Positions 46,604-56,309 of a DNA stretch of 64,000 nt are shown here, in pieces (the stretch's first letter is position 1; each line of letters opens with the position of its first letter). This DNA comes from Verrucomicrobiota bacterium (GTDB lineage Bacteria > Verrucomicrobiota > Verrucomicrobiia > Limisphaerales > SIBE01). The position numbers and the translations under genes were made by a program. Location: positions 16,077-80,076 of the forward strand of contig VHDE01000009.1 of assembly GCA_016871515.1 (NCBI GenBank), written 5' to 3'. Below the pieces are notes generated by a model, which was given only the letters and a program-made list of their open reading frames with translations, was not told the origin of the DNA and did not search any database.

Positions 46604-48055
46604 ATGAACTTGCAAAACGAAATCCAAGCTTACGTCACTCGCCGGCATTTCTTCGGCCGCATGGCGGCCGGAATCGGCGCCGCCGCGTTGGGCTCTTTGC
46701 TCAATCCAAATCTGTTCAGCGCGCTCGCCGACGAGCCAGGCAAAGCCGCCGCACGCAAGCCGCATTTTACGCCCAAAGCCAAGCGCGTCATCTACCTTTT
46801 CATGGCGGGCGGTCCGGCCCAAATGGAATTGCTCGATTACAAGCCCGCGTTGGAGAAACTCCACAACAGCGAATTGCCTGACACTGTCCGCATGGGCCAG
46901 CGCATCACGACGATGACGTCGGGCCAGAAGTCCTTTCCGGTCGTCAAATCTCTGTTCAAATTCTCGCAACAGGGCAAGTCCGGCACGTGGATCAGCGAGT
47001 TGCTGCCGCATATTGGCAGTATCGCCGATGATATTTGCGTCATTAAGACGATCAACACCGAGGCGATCAACCATGATCCGGCCATCACTTCCATTCAGAC
47101 TGGTTTCCAACAGCCTGGCCGGCCGTGCCTCGGATCGTGGATGAGTTACGGGCTGGGCAGCGCCAACGAGAATCTCCCGGCGTTCATCGTGATGATTTCG
47201 AGCGGCAAAGAGAGCGATCAACCGCTTTACACGCGACTCTGGAGTGCTGGCTTCTTGCCTTCGGAATATCAAGGCGTGCAATTCCGAGGGACGGGCGATC
47301 CTGTTCTTTATCTCTCAAATCCTCCAGGCATTTCGTCTGCGAGGCGACGCCGCATGCTGGATGCGATGTCGAAACTCAATGCGAAACAACACGAGGCGTT
47401 CGGCGATCCAGAAATTGCCACGCGAATCGCCCAATACGAAATGGCGTTTCGCATGCAAACCTCCGTGCCCGACCTCGTGGACATCTCGCGCGAATCAGAA
47501 AGTGTGTTGGAAATGTACGGGCCCGACGTGAAGAAGCCGGGCACGTTTGCGTATAATTGTCTCCTGGCTCGACGCATGGCCGAGCGCGGGGTTGGATTTA
47601 TCCAGTTATATCATCGCGGTTGGGACCAGCACGGCAACTTGCCGAAAAGACTTCGCGAACAGACCAAAGACACCGATCAACCGAGCGCAGCGCTCGTCAA
47701 AGATCTCAAGCAACGCGGCATGCTCGATGACACGCTGGTCATTTGGGGCGGCGAATTCGGCCGAACGATTTACAGCCAAGGCAAGATCGAGCCAGACAAC
47801 TACGGACGCGATCATCACGGCCGATGCTATTCAATCTGGATGGCTGGTGGCGGCATCAAGGGCGGGATTACCTACGGCGAGACGGATGACTATTGCTACA
47901 ATATCGTGGAGAACCCCGTCCACATCCACGACCAGAACGCCACCATTCTCCACTGCCTCGGGATCGATCACGAGAAGCTGACGTATCGGTTCCAGGGCCG
48001 CGATTTCCGGCTTACGGACATTCACGGCGAAGTGGTGAAGGGAATCCTGGCGTAG
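46604..48055 (+). CDS. DUF1501 domain protein
   Basis: [59 protein letters not shown]. Confidence 0.95.
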   Translation: MNLQNEIQAYVTRRHFFGRMAAGIGAAALGSLLNPNLFSALADEPGKAAARKPHFTPKAKRVIYLFMAGGPAQMELLDYKPALEKLHNSELPDTVRMGQRITTMTSGQKSFPVVKSLFKFSQQGKSGTWISELLPHIGSIADDICVIKTINTEAINHDPAITSIQTGFQQPGRPCLGSWMSYGLGSANENLPAFIVMISSGKESDQPLYTRLWSAGFLPSEYQGVQFRGTGDPVLYLSNPPGISSARRRRMLDAMSKLNAKQHEAFGDPEIATRIAQYEMAFRMQTSVPDLVDISRESESVLEMYGPDVKKPGTFAYNCLLARRMAERGVGFIQLYHRGWDQHGNLPKRLREQTKDTDQPSAALVKDLKQRGMLDDTLVIWGGEFGRTIYSQGKIEPDNYGRDHHGRCYSIWMAGGGIKGGITYGETDDYCYNIVENPVHIHDQNATILHCLGIDHEKLTYRFQGRDFRLTDIHGEVVKGILA

Positions 48056-48069
48056 TGCCGTTATTATTG

Positions 48070-48158
48070 GATCATGATTTTGTCTTTCATGATTTTGTTT
48101 GTCTCTCAACCTGCTGGGCGCTGAGAGACAAAATCATGAATGAAGGGCAAAATCATCA
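48070..48158. repeat. TCATGATTTTGTC...GACAAAATCATGA inverted repeat
   Basis: ttcatgattttgtttgtctctcaacctgctgggcgctgagagacaaaatcatgaa. Confidence 0.85.
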
Positions 48159-48262
48159 GAAGAGGACTCGGAACGGGACTTTGACGGCGTCACAAAACTT
48201 GAGGCGATGGCGGTTGAAGTTCACCGATTGCAGCTGGCCACTGATTCGAAAGCATCGGCTTC

Positions 48263-49372
48263 TTAGATCGTCAGAGCGCGTTCGCGTGCGACAACTTTCC
48301 AGCGACCGGCGGCGCGGCCATCCTTCACTACGATCGCTTCGGAATGCAAAGCCACCGTGGGACAAATATGGCGCGGAATTCCGTACAGGCAATCGCCCAC
48401 CTTGAACTCATTCGCCCGAGGCGTCTCGATAACTAGATGCTCTTCGCTGTGGCCCGTTGCCGTCGCGTCGGGCAGACCGATCAGTTGAACGCGCGGATGC
48501 GGATTTTCCGCGGCAACAGCCTTGTGACCCAGATCGAGGCAGAGCAGGTTTGTTCCTGGTTTGCTGATGACGCGCGTCAGCAAAAGGGCGGCCGGGAGGA
48601 ATTCGAGGTCGGGCAGTTTGTCTGTGTAACTGAAGTCCCAAAAGATCGTCGTGCCCGGACTGCATTCGGCATCGCCGCGCCGCGCATGAATCGGAAAGGT
48701 TGGCGTCCCACCGGCGACTACTTTCGGCACGGAAAGGCCTGCTTTCAGCAGCTCAGTTTTTAGAGCTAACACTGTTGAAAACGCTGCTTCACAAAGTTTG
48801 GTTCGCTCGGCGACATCAGTCTGATTGATATGGCCGTCATACGCGTGGAGGCCGCCTGGCTTCAGGCCGCGCAACTGATTGACGAAACGGTACAACTCAA
48901 CGGCGGCTCGGCTGGGCGGGATTCCTGTGCGATGCATGCCGCTGTCAATGTCGAGCAAAACCTCCAGCGTCAACTCCGCCGCGGCGAATGTCTCCCCGAG
49001 CGCGCGCGCTGCTTGAGCATCATCGACCACCGCCGAAAATTTCGTCCCGGGAAATTTCCTTGCCAGTTGGAGCAGCCGTTTGACGTTTGGACCAACGGCT
49101 TGGTACGCGAGCAGCACATCCGCCGCTCCGCAAGCGGCCACCATCTCGGTTTCGGCAATCGTGGCGCACTTAAACTTCGATATGCCAGAGGCCATTTGCA
49201 TCCGAATTATTTCCGGAAGTTTGTGCGTTTTGATGTGTGGCCGCAGCCGGTCAACGGCGCCCGCTATGGCCAGCATTCGCTTGATGTTATGCTCGATGCG
49301 CTCGGGATAAACGAGCAACGACGGAGACGGCAGCTCGTTGATATTTTCTACCGAATACCAAGGGCGCGACAT
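48263..49372 (-). CDS. D-threonine aldolase-like PLP enzyme (alanine racemase N-terminal fold)
   Basis: LPSPSLLVYPERIEHNIKRM, RPHIKTHKLPEI, DIDSGMHRTGI, LDLGHKAVAAENP. Confidence 0.88.
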   Translation of the reverse strand: MSRPWYSVENINELPSPSLLVYPERIEHNIKRMLAIAGAVDRLRPHIKTHKLPEIIRMQMASGISKFKCATIAETEMVAACGAADVLLAYQAVGPNVKRLLQLARKFPGTKFSAVVDDAQAARALGETFAAAELTLEVLLDIDSGMHRTGIPPSRAAVELYRFVNQLRGLKPGGLHAYDGHINQTDVAERTKLCEAAFSTVLALKTELLKAGLSVPKVVAGGTPTFPIHARRGDAECSPGTTIFWDFSYTDKLPDLEFLPAALLLTRVISKPGTNLLCLDLGHKAVAAENPHPRVQLIGLPDATATGHSEEHLVIETPRANEFKVGDCLYGIPRHICPTVALHSEAIVVKDGRAAGRWKVVARERALTI

Positions 49373-49464
49373 AGGCCTCGAATGGTTAAATGGTTGAATC
49401 GGTTGAATCGCTAGAGAGTCTGAGTCGCGAGCGAGATGAATGGACGTCGCCCGGGCAAAAGCAA

Positions 49465-49929
49465 TCATTTCTCTATCTCGAAGATAGCCTCGACTTCTAC
49501 GGCGATGTTGCCCGGCAGCGCGACCATGCCCACCGCGCTGCGCGCGCCGATGCCATTATCCTTGCCGAACACGTCAGCGAAGAGCTCGCTGCACCCATTG
49601 ATCACGGCGGGGTGATCGCGGAAATCGGGCGTGCTATTGACCATGCCCAGCAATTTGATCAAGCGTTTCACGCGATCCAGACTGCCAAGTTGTTCGCGAA
49701 GCGTCGCCAGAATGGTCAATCCGACTTGGCGCGCAGCCAGCTTGCCGGCCTGCAAATCCAAATCGGCGCCGACTCTCCCGACCATTAATGTTTTGTCCGT
49801 TTTGAGCGGCCCATGGCCCGAAACGTAAGCAAGGTTATCGACGATCACGACGGGCTTATAGACGCCCGCCGGTTTAGGCGCCGGTGGAAGTTCCAGGTTG
49901 AGTTCTTTGATGCGGGCTTCTGCATTCAT
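49465..49929 (-). CDS. RidA family (YjgF-like) protein
   Basis: DNLAYVSGHGPLK, VGRVGADLDLQAGKLAARQVGLTILATL, FGKDNGIGARSAVGMVALPGNIAVEVEAIFEI. Confidence 0.88.
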   Translation of the reverse strand: MNAEARIKELNLELPPAPKPAGVYKPVVIVDNLAYVSGHGPLKTDKTLMVGRVGADLDLQAGKLAARQVGLTILATLREQLGSLDRVKRLIKLLGMVNSTPDFRDHPAVINGCSELFADVFGKDNGIGARSAVGMVALPGNIAVEVEAIFEIEK

Positions 49930-50048
49930 GCTTCAAAAGATCGATGGTTGAATGTTGTTTGTGATGGATCAGCATTCAATGTGGCTTCCCTTCAAGCAAG
50001 ACATTTTCAGGCAGTTCATGGGATCGGTGGGCGCGTCCTTTGGTCCTT

Positions 50049-50135
50049 TGTGCTGGAGCGGCGTCTCGTAAGAGCGCCGCTACAGTAGCTTTGGCGGGGA
50101 GAATGCGGCGCTCTTACGAGACGCCGCTACAGCCA
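50049..50135. repeat. palindromic repeat R10 (GGCGTCTCGTAAGAGCGCCGCTACAG doublet)
   Basis: gcggcgtctcgtaagagcgccgctacag...gcggcgctcttacgagacgccgctacag. Confidence 0.9.
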
Positions 50136-50220
50136 GAAAAAAAGACGCGCCCTAAAATTGGGATCGGACCGCGAAAGCGATTCGAGCAGAGGGCCAAGAA
50201 CAATTAGTCGGTCGCACGCT

Positions 50221-51625
50221 TCACTTCATCCCTCGCGCTTGCATCACCAGCTTCGTTTTCAGTTCCAGCAAACCAGGCTCGAGGGCAACCGGGTATTCGT
50301 GCGGATTGAGAAAGCGTTTGATGCCCGCGTGGAATGCCGCCAATTGTGATTGCGTGTGCTCGCGCATCCGGTGAATCGAAGGCGACGGATAAACCTGGTT
50401 GCCCTGCCGAAAGACCGGCGCCAGCAGATCGTCAGCCTTGGCGTCCCGCGGAATTTGCTTCCGTCGTGTTGTGTCCAATGGGTCAACAATGCTGAAGTCT
50501 TCGGAAATGCCGCGATCGACATCATAAATCAGATCGCCGATGAATTGGCCGTCCTGTTGGAAGCGGCGGACCTGCTGAATGCCGGGGTTAGAGATCTTAA
50601 TCGCCTGTTCGGATAGCTTGATTCTGTACTTCCATGCGCGGCCTGGCTCACGAACGGCCGTCAGCTTGTAAACACCGCCCATCGCCGGTTGATCGCAAGC
50701 TGTCACCAAGCGAGTGCCAACGCCCCAAACGCTGATGGCTGCCCCTTGATCACGCAGGCTGACGATCGTTTGTTCGTCCAAATCGTTGCTGGCCACCATG
50801 AGGGCTTTCGTGAACCCGGCTTCATCGAGAATTTTTCTGGCTTCAATGCTCAAGTAAGCCAGATCGCCGGAGTCCAAGCGAATCCCCACCATTTCGTGTC
50901 CCTGAGAGCGCAACCACTTCCCGCCCTCAACGGCTTTGCGCACCCCTTCCAACGTGTCGTAAGTATCGACCAGGAAAACGCAGTTGTTCGGCATGGCCTT
51001 CGCGTAAGCTCGAAACGCTTCCAATTCGTCATCGAACGACATGATCCAACTGTGGGCATGCGTTCCCTTGACCGGCATGCCGAAAAGTCTGCCGGCCAGC
51101 AAATTCGAAGTCGCGGCGCAACCACCGATGTAAGCCGCTCGACTGGCGGCGAGCGCGCCGTCAACACCCTGGGCGCGGCGCAAACCAAATTCCAAAACCG
51201 GTTCGCCTCGAGTGGCCGCGCAAATCCGCGCGGCTTTCGTCGCGATGAGCGTTTGAAAATTGACGATGTTAAGCAGAGCGGTCTCGAGAATCTGTCCTTG
51301 AATGATTGGTCCGCGAATGCGCACCAACGGTTCGTATTGGAAATACGATGGTCCCTTCCGGAACTGCGTCGACATCGACAGTTAATCGAAGCGCTCTCAG
51401 GTATTCGACGAACTCCTTGTCGAACAACGGTTGTCCATCGCTTCCGGTCAAACCAGCCAAATAAACAAGATCGGATTCTTCGAATGCGAAATGGTTCAAA
51501 TAGGCAATGACATCTTCCAAACCGCAGTTGACGCTGAACCCGCATTGAAAAGGATTCTTACGAAAGAACAAATGGAAGACCGCTTCTTTGCTGCTCGTGC
51601 CCGATTTCCAATAAGCGTAGGCCAT
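50221..51625 (-). pseudogene. pncB: nicotinate phosphoribosyltransferase, single-nt frameshift
   Basis: ORF1 MAYAYWKSGTSSKEAVFHLFFRKNPF...[13 protein letters not shown]2 [37 protein letters not shown] continues in another frame. Confidence 0.9.
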
Positions 51626-51698
51626 CGTGAGCTGGTAGAGATCGGTCAGCAGAGCGGAGGGAGGTCGGCGTTCGTAGATAGATAATCAGAAACCACTC

Positions 51699-52259
51699 TC
51701 AGTCGCCGCGGCTGAGTTCGAATGAGTCTTCGCGCGGCAGGTTCTCGATAGATATCGGAATCCAATGCACAACTGGACGACGCACAATTGCGCCGTCCAC
51801 GCGCGGTGACAAAGCAATACGCAGTGTCGTTGCTTTATCCTCCGTCAGGCCAAATGAGACTCGCGCATAGCTCTTGTGCGGCGAATATCCCCGAGCAACA
51901 ACGCTCAAACGCGGCAGCCGATCGCCGTTCTCACGGATCATGTCAACGTCATGACCATTGATTGAAGTTATCTGGCCGCCGCCGCACATGAAAATTCCAG
52001 GGCGGCCATGGTGTTCAAGGGAGAAGAAAACGTTCACGCCGTCTCCATGGCCAAAAAGAATCGCCGGTCGAAACATCTGAATACCGAAAGGTTTGAAACG
52101 AAATGGACGCCCTTTCCATTTGTAAAGCGAACGCTCCAGCCATTTGACACCGATAAACGAATTTGTTCCGAAAGTCACTCCTTCAAATTTAAGAACAGAA
52201 CCGTCAGGCAGTTTGATGCGATGATTGGATTGTGCCGGCATCAACAAGCCAATCGCCAT
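51699..52259 (-). CDS. hypothetical protein
   Basis: Long ORF, protein-like sequence; no family recognised. Confidence 0.45.
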   Translation of the reverse strand: MAIGLLMPAQSNHRIKLPDGSVLKFEGVTFGTNSFIGVKWLERSLYKWKGRPFRFKPFGIQMFRPAILFGHGDGVNVFFSLEHHGRPGIFMCGGGQITSINGHDVDMIRENGDRLPRLSVVARGYSPHKSYARVSFGLTEDKATTLRIALSPRVDGAIVRRPVVHWIPISIENLPREDSFELSRGD

Positions 52260-52414
52260 TCCGGCCAGCGCCGAAACACTTAGTGTAATCCATTAGTTGC
52301 TCTTGTTCACGCGAGGATGAGAGAGCGGCAAATCAGGCTCGGCCTGCCTTGGAAGACCATAAGGCCGAACATGCTTTTGGCTTTGCCCCGCGAAATGTCC
52401 GCCCTCGATCTGCC

Positions 52415-55400
52415 TTACTGATCCTTCACCGGTGCAAACGCCGTCAACACTTTGCCATCCGTCCCGTTCCAAACGCGCAGCACGCTGTCTTGTCCGCCGG
52501 CTACGACAATCTTCCCATCGGGCGTCACGGCAGCCGAGTGCATGAAATCACTGACGCCTTCGAACGAACGAACGTTATCTCCATTCTCTTTGAGCCGGCG
52601 CACTTGATTGTCGCCGGAACAGGCCACGGCTTGATCAGTTGGTCCGACGAACGCCACTGTGGTTACTTCCTTGGTAAAGCCCTCGATCGTTTTCTTTCGT
52701 TCGCCGGTCACCAGATCCCAAATCTTGATGACATTGTCTGCGCCAGAACTCGCCAGGATGCGCCCGTCACGCTTCCAACTGACGCCCAGGACGTGATGCG
52801 TGTGGCCTTCGAACGACTTTACAATCTTTCCTGTCGCCAGCTCGACGACCTTCACAAATTTATCCGCCGCTCCCGAAGCCAGATACTTTCCATCGGCTGA
52901 AAAATCGAGACTGAATACGGCGTCGCTGTGAACGTTCTTGATTTCTTGCGCGAGCTTGCCGTCGGCCACTTGCCAAATCTTGATTTCGCCGCCGCGGGTC
53001 GGTTCTCCGCTGCCCGTCGCGAGCAGCTTGCCATCGGGACTGAACCGCAACGCGTTGACGCGGTCCACAATAAGAGAAGCGGAATCGCCAGTTCCAATTA
53101 CCGCTTCGAGTTTCCAGGAGGGGTTCAAGTCCCACGCGACTGCCATTTGCCCCGCTGCCACTGAGATCAACCCTCCATCCTTGATAAAGGCGACGCCAAT
53201 GACTGGCGCCTTGTGGCCGGCGAATGTCTCGAAGGCCGCGCCATTCTCTGCGTTCCACGTATGCACTAAATTGTCATCGCCAGCCGTGCTCAACGTCAGG
53301 TTGTCCGACGAGAACGCCGCGGCGCGAATCGGTTTCTCAGCGTCGGCCGCGTTCTTCTTCGCCAGCTGCAATTCGGCGTCGGCCTTTTTCTGATCAACCT
53401 CGGCGGTCTGAAGCTCAGATTTCGCGGCCGTCACTGCTGCGCTGGCCTGTTCGACAGATTTCTTCGCCAGTTGCAGTTCGTTTTCGGCGGTGGATTTGGC
53501 GAGCTCCGCCTTTTTGAATTCCTTCTCAGTGTCATCGACGCTTTTAGTCGCTGCGGTAATGGCATTGGTCGCCTGTTTATGTTTTTCAGCTGCCTCAGCC
53601 GTGATCTTGTCGAAGAGCGGTTTGAGCCGGCCGGCGGCAAAGGCTTTGGCGGACAGTTCCTCGATGGCTTTCTCGGCGCGGCTCCGAGCGTCACTGGCGA
53701 GCTTCGCCTTTGCGGTCGCGTCTGCCGCGATGCGTTCGGCCACTTCTTTGGTCTTCGCAGCGATAGCGGCTGCTTCGGTTGCCAGTTTTGCGGCGGCCGC
53801 CTTGGCCGCGTCGGTCGATTCGTGGTCGGCAGCCGCTTTCGTTTTTGCGGCGACTGCGGCGGCGTCGGTCGCATTCCGTTCGCTGATCAATCTCGTTTCG
53901 GCGGCTTGTGCAGCGGGCATCTGTGCTTGAGCGGCGGCGCCGACCGCGGCCTTCGCGTCTGCCTCGGCTTGCTTGGACGCCTTATCCGCGGCTTGGAAGT
54001 CCTCCGTCACTTTTTTTGTTTCAGCTTGCAAGGTTGCGAGCGCTTTTTCTGCATCCGACTTGGCGGTTTTAGCCGCGTCGAATTTCTTTTGTTGTTCGGC
54101 GAAATTCTTCTCGGCGGTTGTTAGCGCTTCTGTTCCTTTGGTGACGCGTTCAGTTTCTTTCTTGTGTTGCGTCTCGGCAGTTTGCAGGGCGTTCTTCCGA
54201 TAATTGACTTCGCTGGCGGCAAACGCCGAGGTTCGTTCCGCCTCCAACGCCATTTCCTGGGCGTAACGGTCCCCCTTCAATTCCGCAACCGCTTTTCCAT
54301 CCTTCAGGTCCCAAAGCTTGGCTATATTGTTCAGGCCCACCGAAGCGAGTTTCTTTCCATCGGGGCGAACAGCGATGCTGGCCACGGGAGCACCATGTTT
54401 CATTTCTTTGATCGATTCGCCTTTCTCAACGTTCCAATGGCGGATGGCACCGTCTGCACTCGCTGAAATGATTTCGTTGGTCGCAGACAGAAGTGTGTCC
54501 AATGAAACGATCGCAGCTTCGTGCCCTTTCAGTTCTTTGGCCAACGTCATTTCACCTTTAGCTGACTCCGGCAGTTTCCAAAGGCGAACGACTTTGTCAT
54601 CGCCTCCGGAAGCGACTTGTGATGCCTCCGTGAGCCACGTTATTGCCTTCACGTCGCCAGATGCTTCAACTTGTGAGAACATCTCCCCGCTCTCGATGCT
54701 CCAGATGCGAAGCTTTTTCTCGGCGGCGGCGAGTTTTGTGCTATCGCGGGAAAACTTCAGAACCGTGGAGGCTTGCTCCGCGCCGGCCAGCGCTTTGGCT
54801 TCCTTGCCATTCGCCAAGTCGAACAGTTTGATGCGGCCATCTTCCAGGGCCGCCGCGAGCCACTTCCCGTCAGGACTGACTGCAACCGATTTCCATATGT
54901 TGGTGGGCGCATCTGAAAACACGAGCTTTTGGACGTTCTTCGGGCGGCGCCAAAGCTTGGCTTGGCGATAATCGCCCGAGGCGAGAAGAGTGCCGTCGGG
55001 ATTAAAGGTCAGCGAATGCACCATATCGCGATGCGCGACTTGGCGGTTCTGGTAGATGCTTTCAAGATTAGGATCGGTCAGCCGGGCCACGAATTGGCCG
55101 GAGGGAACATGATAAATGAAAATCTGATTGCCGCGGCCGCAGGCGGCAAATTGGCCATCGGGAGTCAAGGCCACGGCATAGATCGGATTGAGAGTTGCCG
55201 GCAAGGGTCTCCATTCGATCGGGGTGATGCCGCGCACTTCGCCTTTAGCGCCTTGATCAATCCAAAGTTTCAGGAGCCCCAATTCGTCCGGAGTCAAATT
55301 AAGCGCGGCGACTTTGTTATCGCGTGGCGGCATCATCGGGTCGGCCTGGTGGGCCGCCGCCTTGAGCAAGAGACTGTCCGAACCTTTGCCAGGAACGATG

Positions 55401-55657
55401 GCTGGTCCGGATTCGCCGCCTTTGAGAATGGTCTGGGGAGTTTCGAGCACCAGGTCTGCTTTCGCTTTCGTTTGGTTGTGGCAGGCGAGGCAGTTGTTTT
55501 TGAAGATGGGCAGAATCTCCTTTTCAAAATCAACCGTCGTCGTTCGCTTGATCTCGGCGATGGTAATGCCCGAGGCTTTGGTGTCAGCGGGTTTTTCCGC
55601 AGCCTGCCCAGACGTCAGACTGATCGCAAGACAACCAGCCGTCCAAAGGGATCGCAC
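52415..55657 (-). CDS. PSCyt1-like haem-c + WD40 propeller + ~300 aa Ala-rich coiled coil + WD40 protein (GTG start proposed)
   Basis: VDFEKEILPIFKNNCLACHNQTKAKADL; WD40 blades; EVNYRKNALQTAETQHKKETERV... coiled coil; signal peptide MRSLWTAGCLAISLTSGQA. Confidence 0.88.
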   Translation of the reverse strand: MRSLWTAGCLAISLTSGQAAEKPADTKASGITIAEIKRTTTVDFEKEILPIFKNNCLACHNQTKAKADLVLETPQTILKGGESGPAIVPGKGSDSLLLKAAAHQADPMMPPRDNKVAALNLTPDELGLLKLWIDQGAKGEVRGITPIEWRPLPATLNPIYAVALTPDGQFAACGRGNQIFIYHVPSGQFVARLTDPNLESIYQNRQVAHRDMVHSLTFNPDGTLLASGDYRQAKLWRRPKNVQKLVFSDAPTNIWKSVAVSPDGKWLAAALEDGRIKLFDLANGKEAKALAGAEQASTVLKFSRDSTKLAAAEKKLRIWSIESGEMFSQVEASGDVKAITWLTEASQVASGGDDKVVRLWKLPESAKGEMTLAKELKGHEAAIVSLDTLLSATNEIISASADGAIRHWNVEKGESIKEMKHGAPVASIAVRPDGKKLASVGLNNIAKLWDLKDGKAVAELKGDRYAQEMALEAERTSAFAASEVNYRKNALQTAETQHKKETERVTKGTEALTTAEKNFAEQQKKFDAAKTAKSDAEKALATLQAETKKVTEDFQAADKASKQAEADAKAAVGAAAQAQMPAAQAAETRLISERNATDAAAVAAKTKAAADHESTDAAKAAAAKLATEAAAIAAKTKEVAERIAADATAKAKLASDARSRAEKAIEELSAKAFAAGRLKPLFDKITAEAAEKHKQATNAITAATKSVDDTEKEFKKAELAKSTAENELQLAKKSVEQASAAVTAAKSELQTAEVDQKKADAELQLAKKNAADAEKPIRAAAFSSDNLTLSTAGDDNLVHTWNAENGAAFETFAGHKAPVIGVAFIKDGGLISVAAGQMAVAWDLNPSWKLEAVIGTGDSASLIVDRVNALRFSPDGKLLATGSGEPTRGGEIKIWQVADGKLAQEIKNVHSDAVFSLDFSADGKYLASGAADKFVKVVELATGKIVKSFEGHTHHVLGVSWKRDGRILASSGADNVIKIWDLVTGERKKTIEGFTKEVTTVAFVGPTDQAVACSGDNQVRRLKENGDNVRSFEGVSDFMHSAAVTPDGKIVVAGGQDSVLRVWNGTDGKVLTAFAPVKDQ

Positions 55658-55659
55658 TC

Positions 55660-55775
55660 CGATTCGGACCGCAGCGTTTACGCTGCAGAACCGTTCGCAG
55701 GTTCGAACCGTTCCAAAGTTTCGGAGGCGGCCGGCAATTTCACGTTTCTGCAGCGTGAACGCTGCGGTCCTGCGC
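55660..55775. repeat. palindromic repeat R5
   Basis: gaccgcagcgtttacgctgcagaaccgttcgcaggttcgaacc...ttctgcagcgtgaacgctgcggtcc. Confidence 0.9.
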
Positions 55776-55839
55776 GCAACAGACGTTCTCGCCTCGCGCT
55801 CGAACTGATCTCGCGCAGGAATCTCGGAGCGGTACGTGT

Positions 55840-55985
55840 TTGGCGCAGCGCAGACTTTCGGTCGGCTGTATCGCCGATTTGTAATCGGCATACCGTCCGC
55901 ACCTTCGTAGACGCTCGAACTTGCGAGCGATCTGCAGAATACAATTCTGCGATACAGCAGACTGAAAGCCTGCGCTACGACGAAG
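55840..55985. repeat. palindromic repeat R4, near-complete copy
   Basis: gcgcagactttcggtcggctgtatcgccgatttgtaatcggca...ctgcagaatacaattctgcgatacagcagactgaaagcctgcgctacg. Confidence 0.9.
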
Positions 55986-56309
55986 GCAGGCGCGCTAACC
56001 ATGTGCGCGCGGCGCGCTGTCTTTGCCACGCCAAAGACGGATAATAGATTCGTGGTTGGACGAGAGCCGCCCGTTGTGATGCTCTTCGAGGTTGGCCACT
56101 GACGAAGAAGCCGAAAGGTGATTGAGTAATTTCGCAGTTTCATTGGACGATTGCGCATCTGAAATTATCCGCTACGTTGGAGGGTGGCAAGCATTTGCGC
56201 AGGAGAACTTGCGAGAACTTGCTGAACTTGCTTGCATCGGGCCTCTCCAAGGAGATACAACTTGGGGGAATTAATCCGCAATGCCGACTATAACCTCACT
56301 TAGCTTCGC

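Noticed and set aside
3202-50135. Insertion sequences with transposase as an explanation for the palindromes
   Set aside because: No transposase, integrase or RAYT-like ORF recognised in the window; elements are non-coding.
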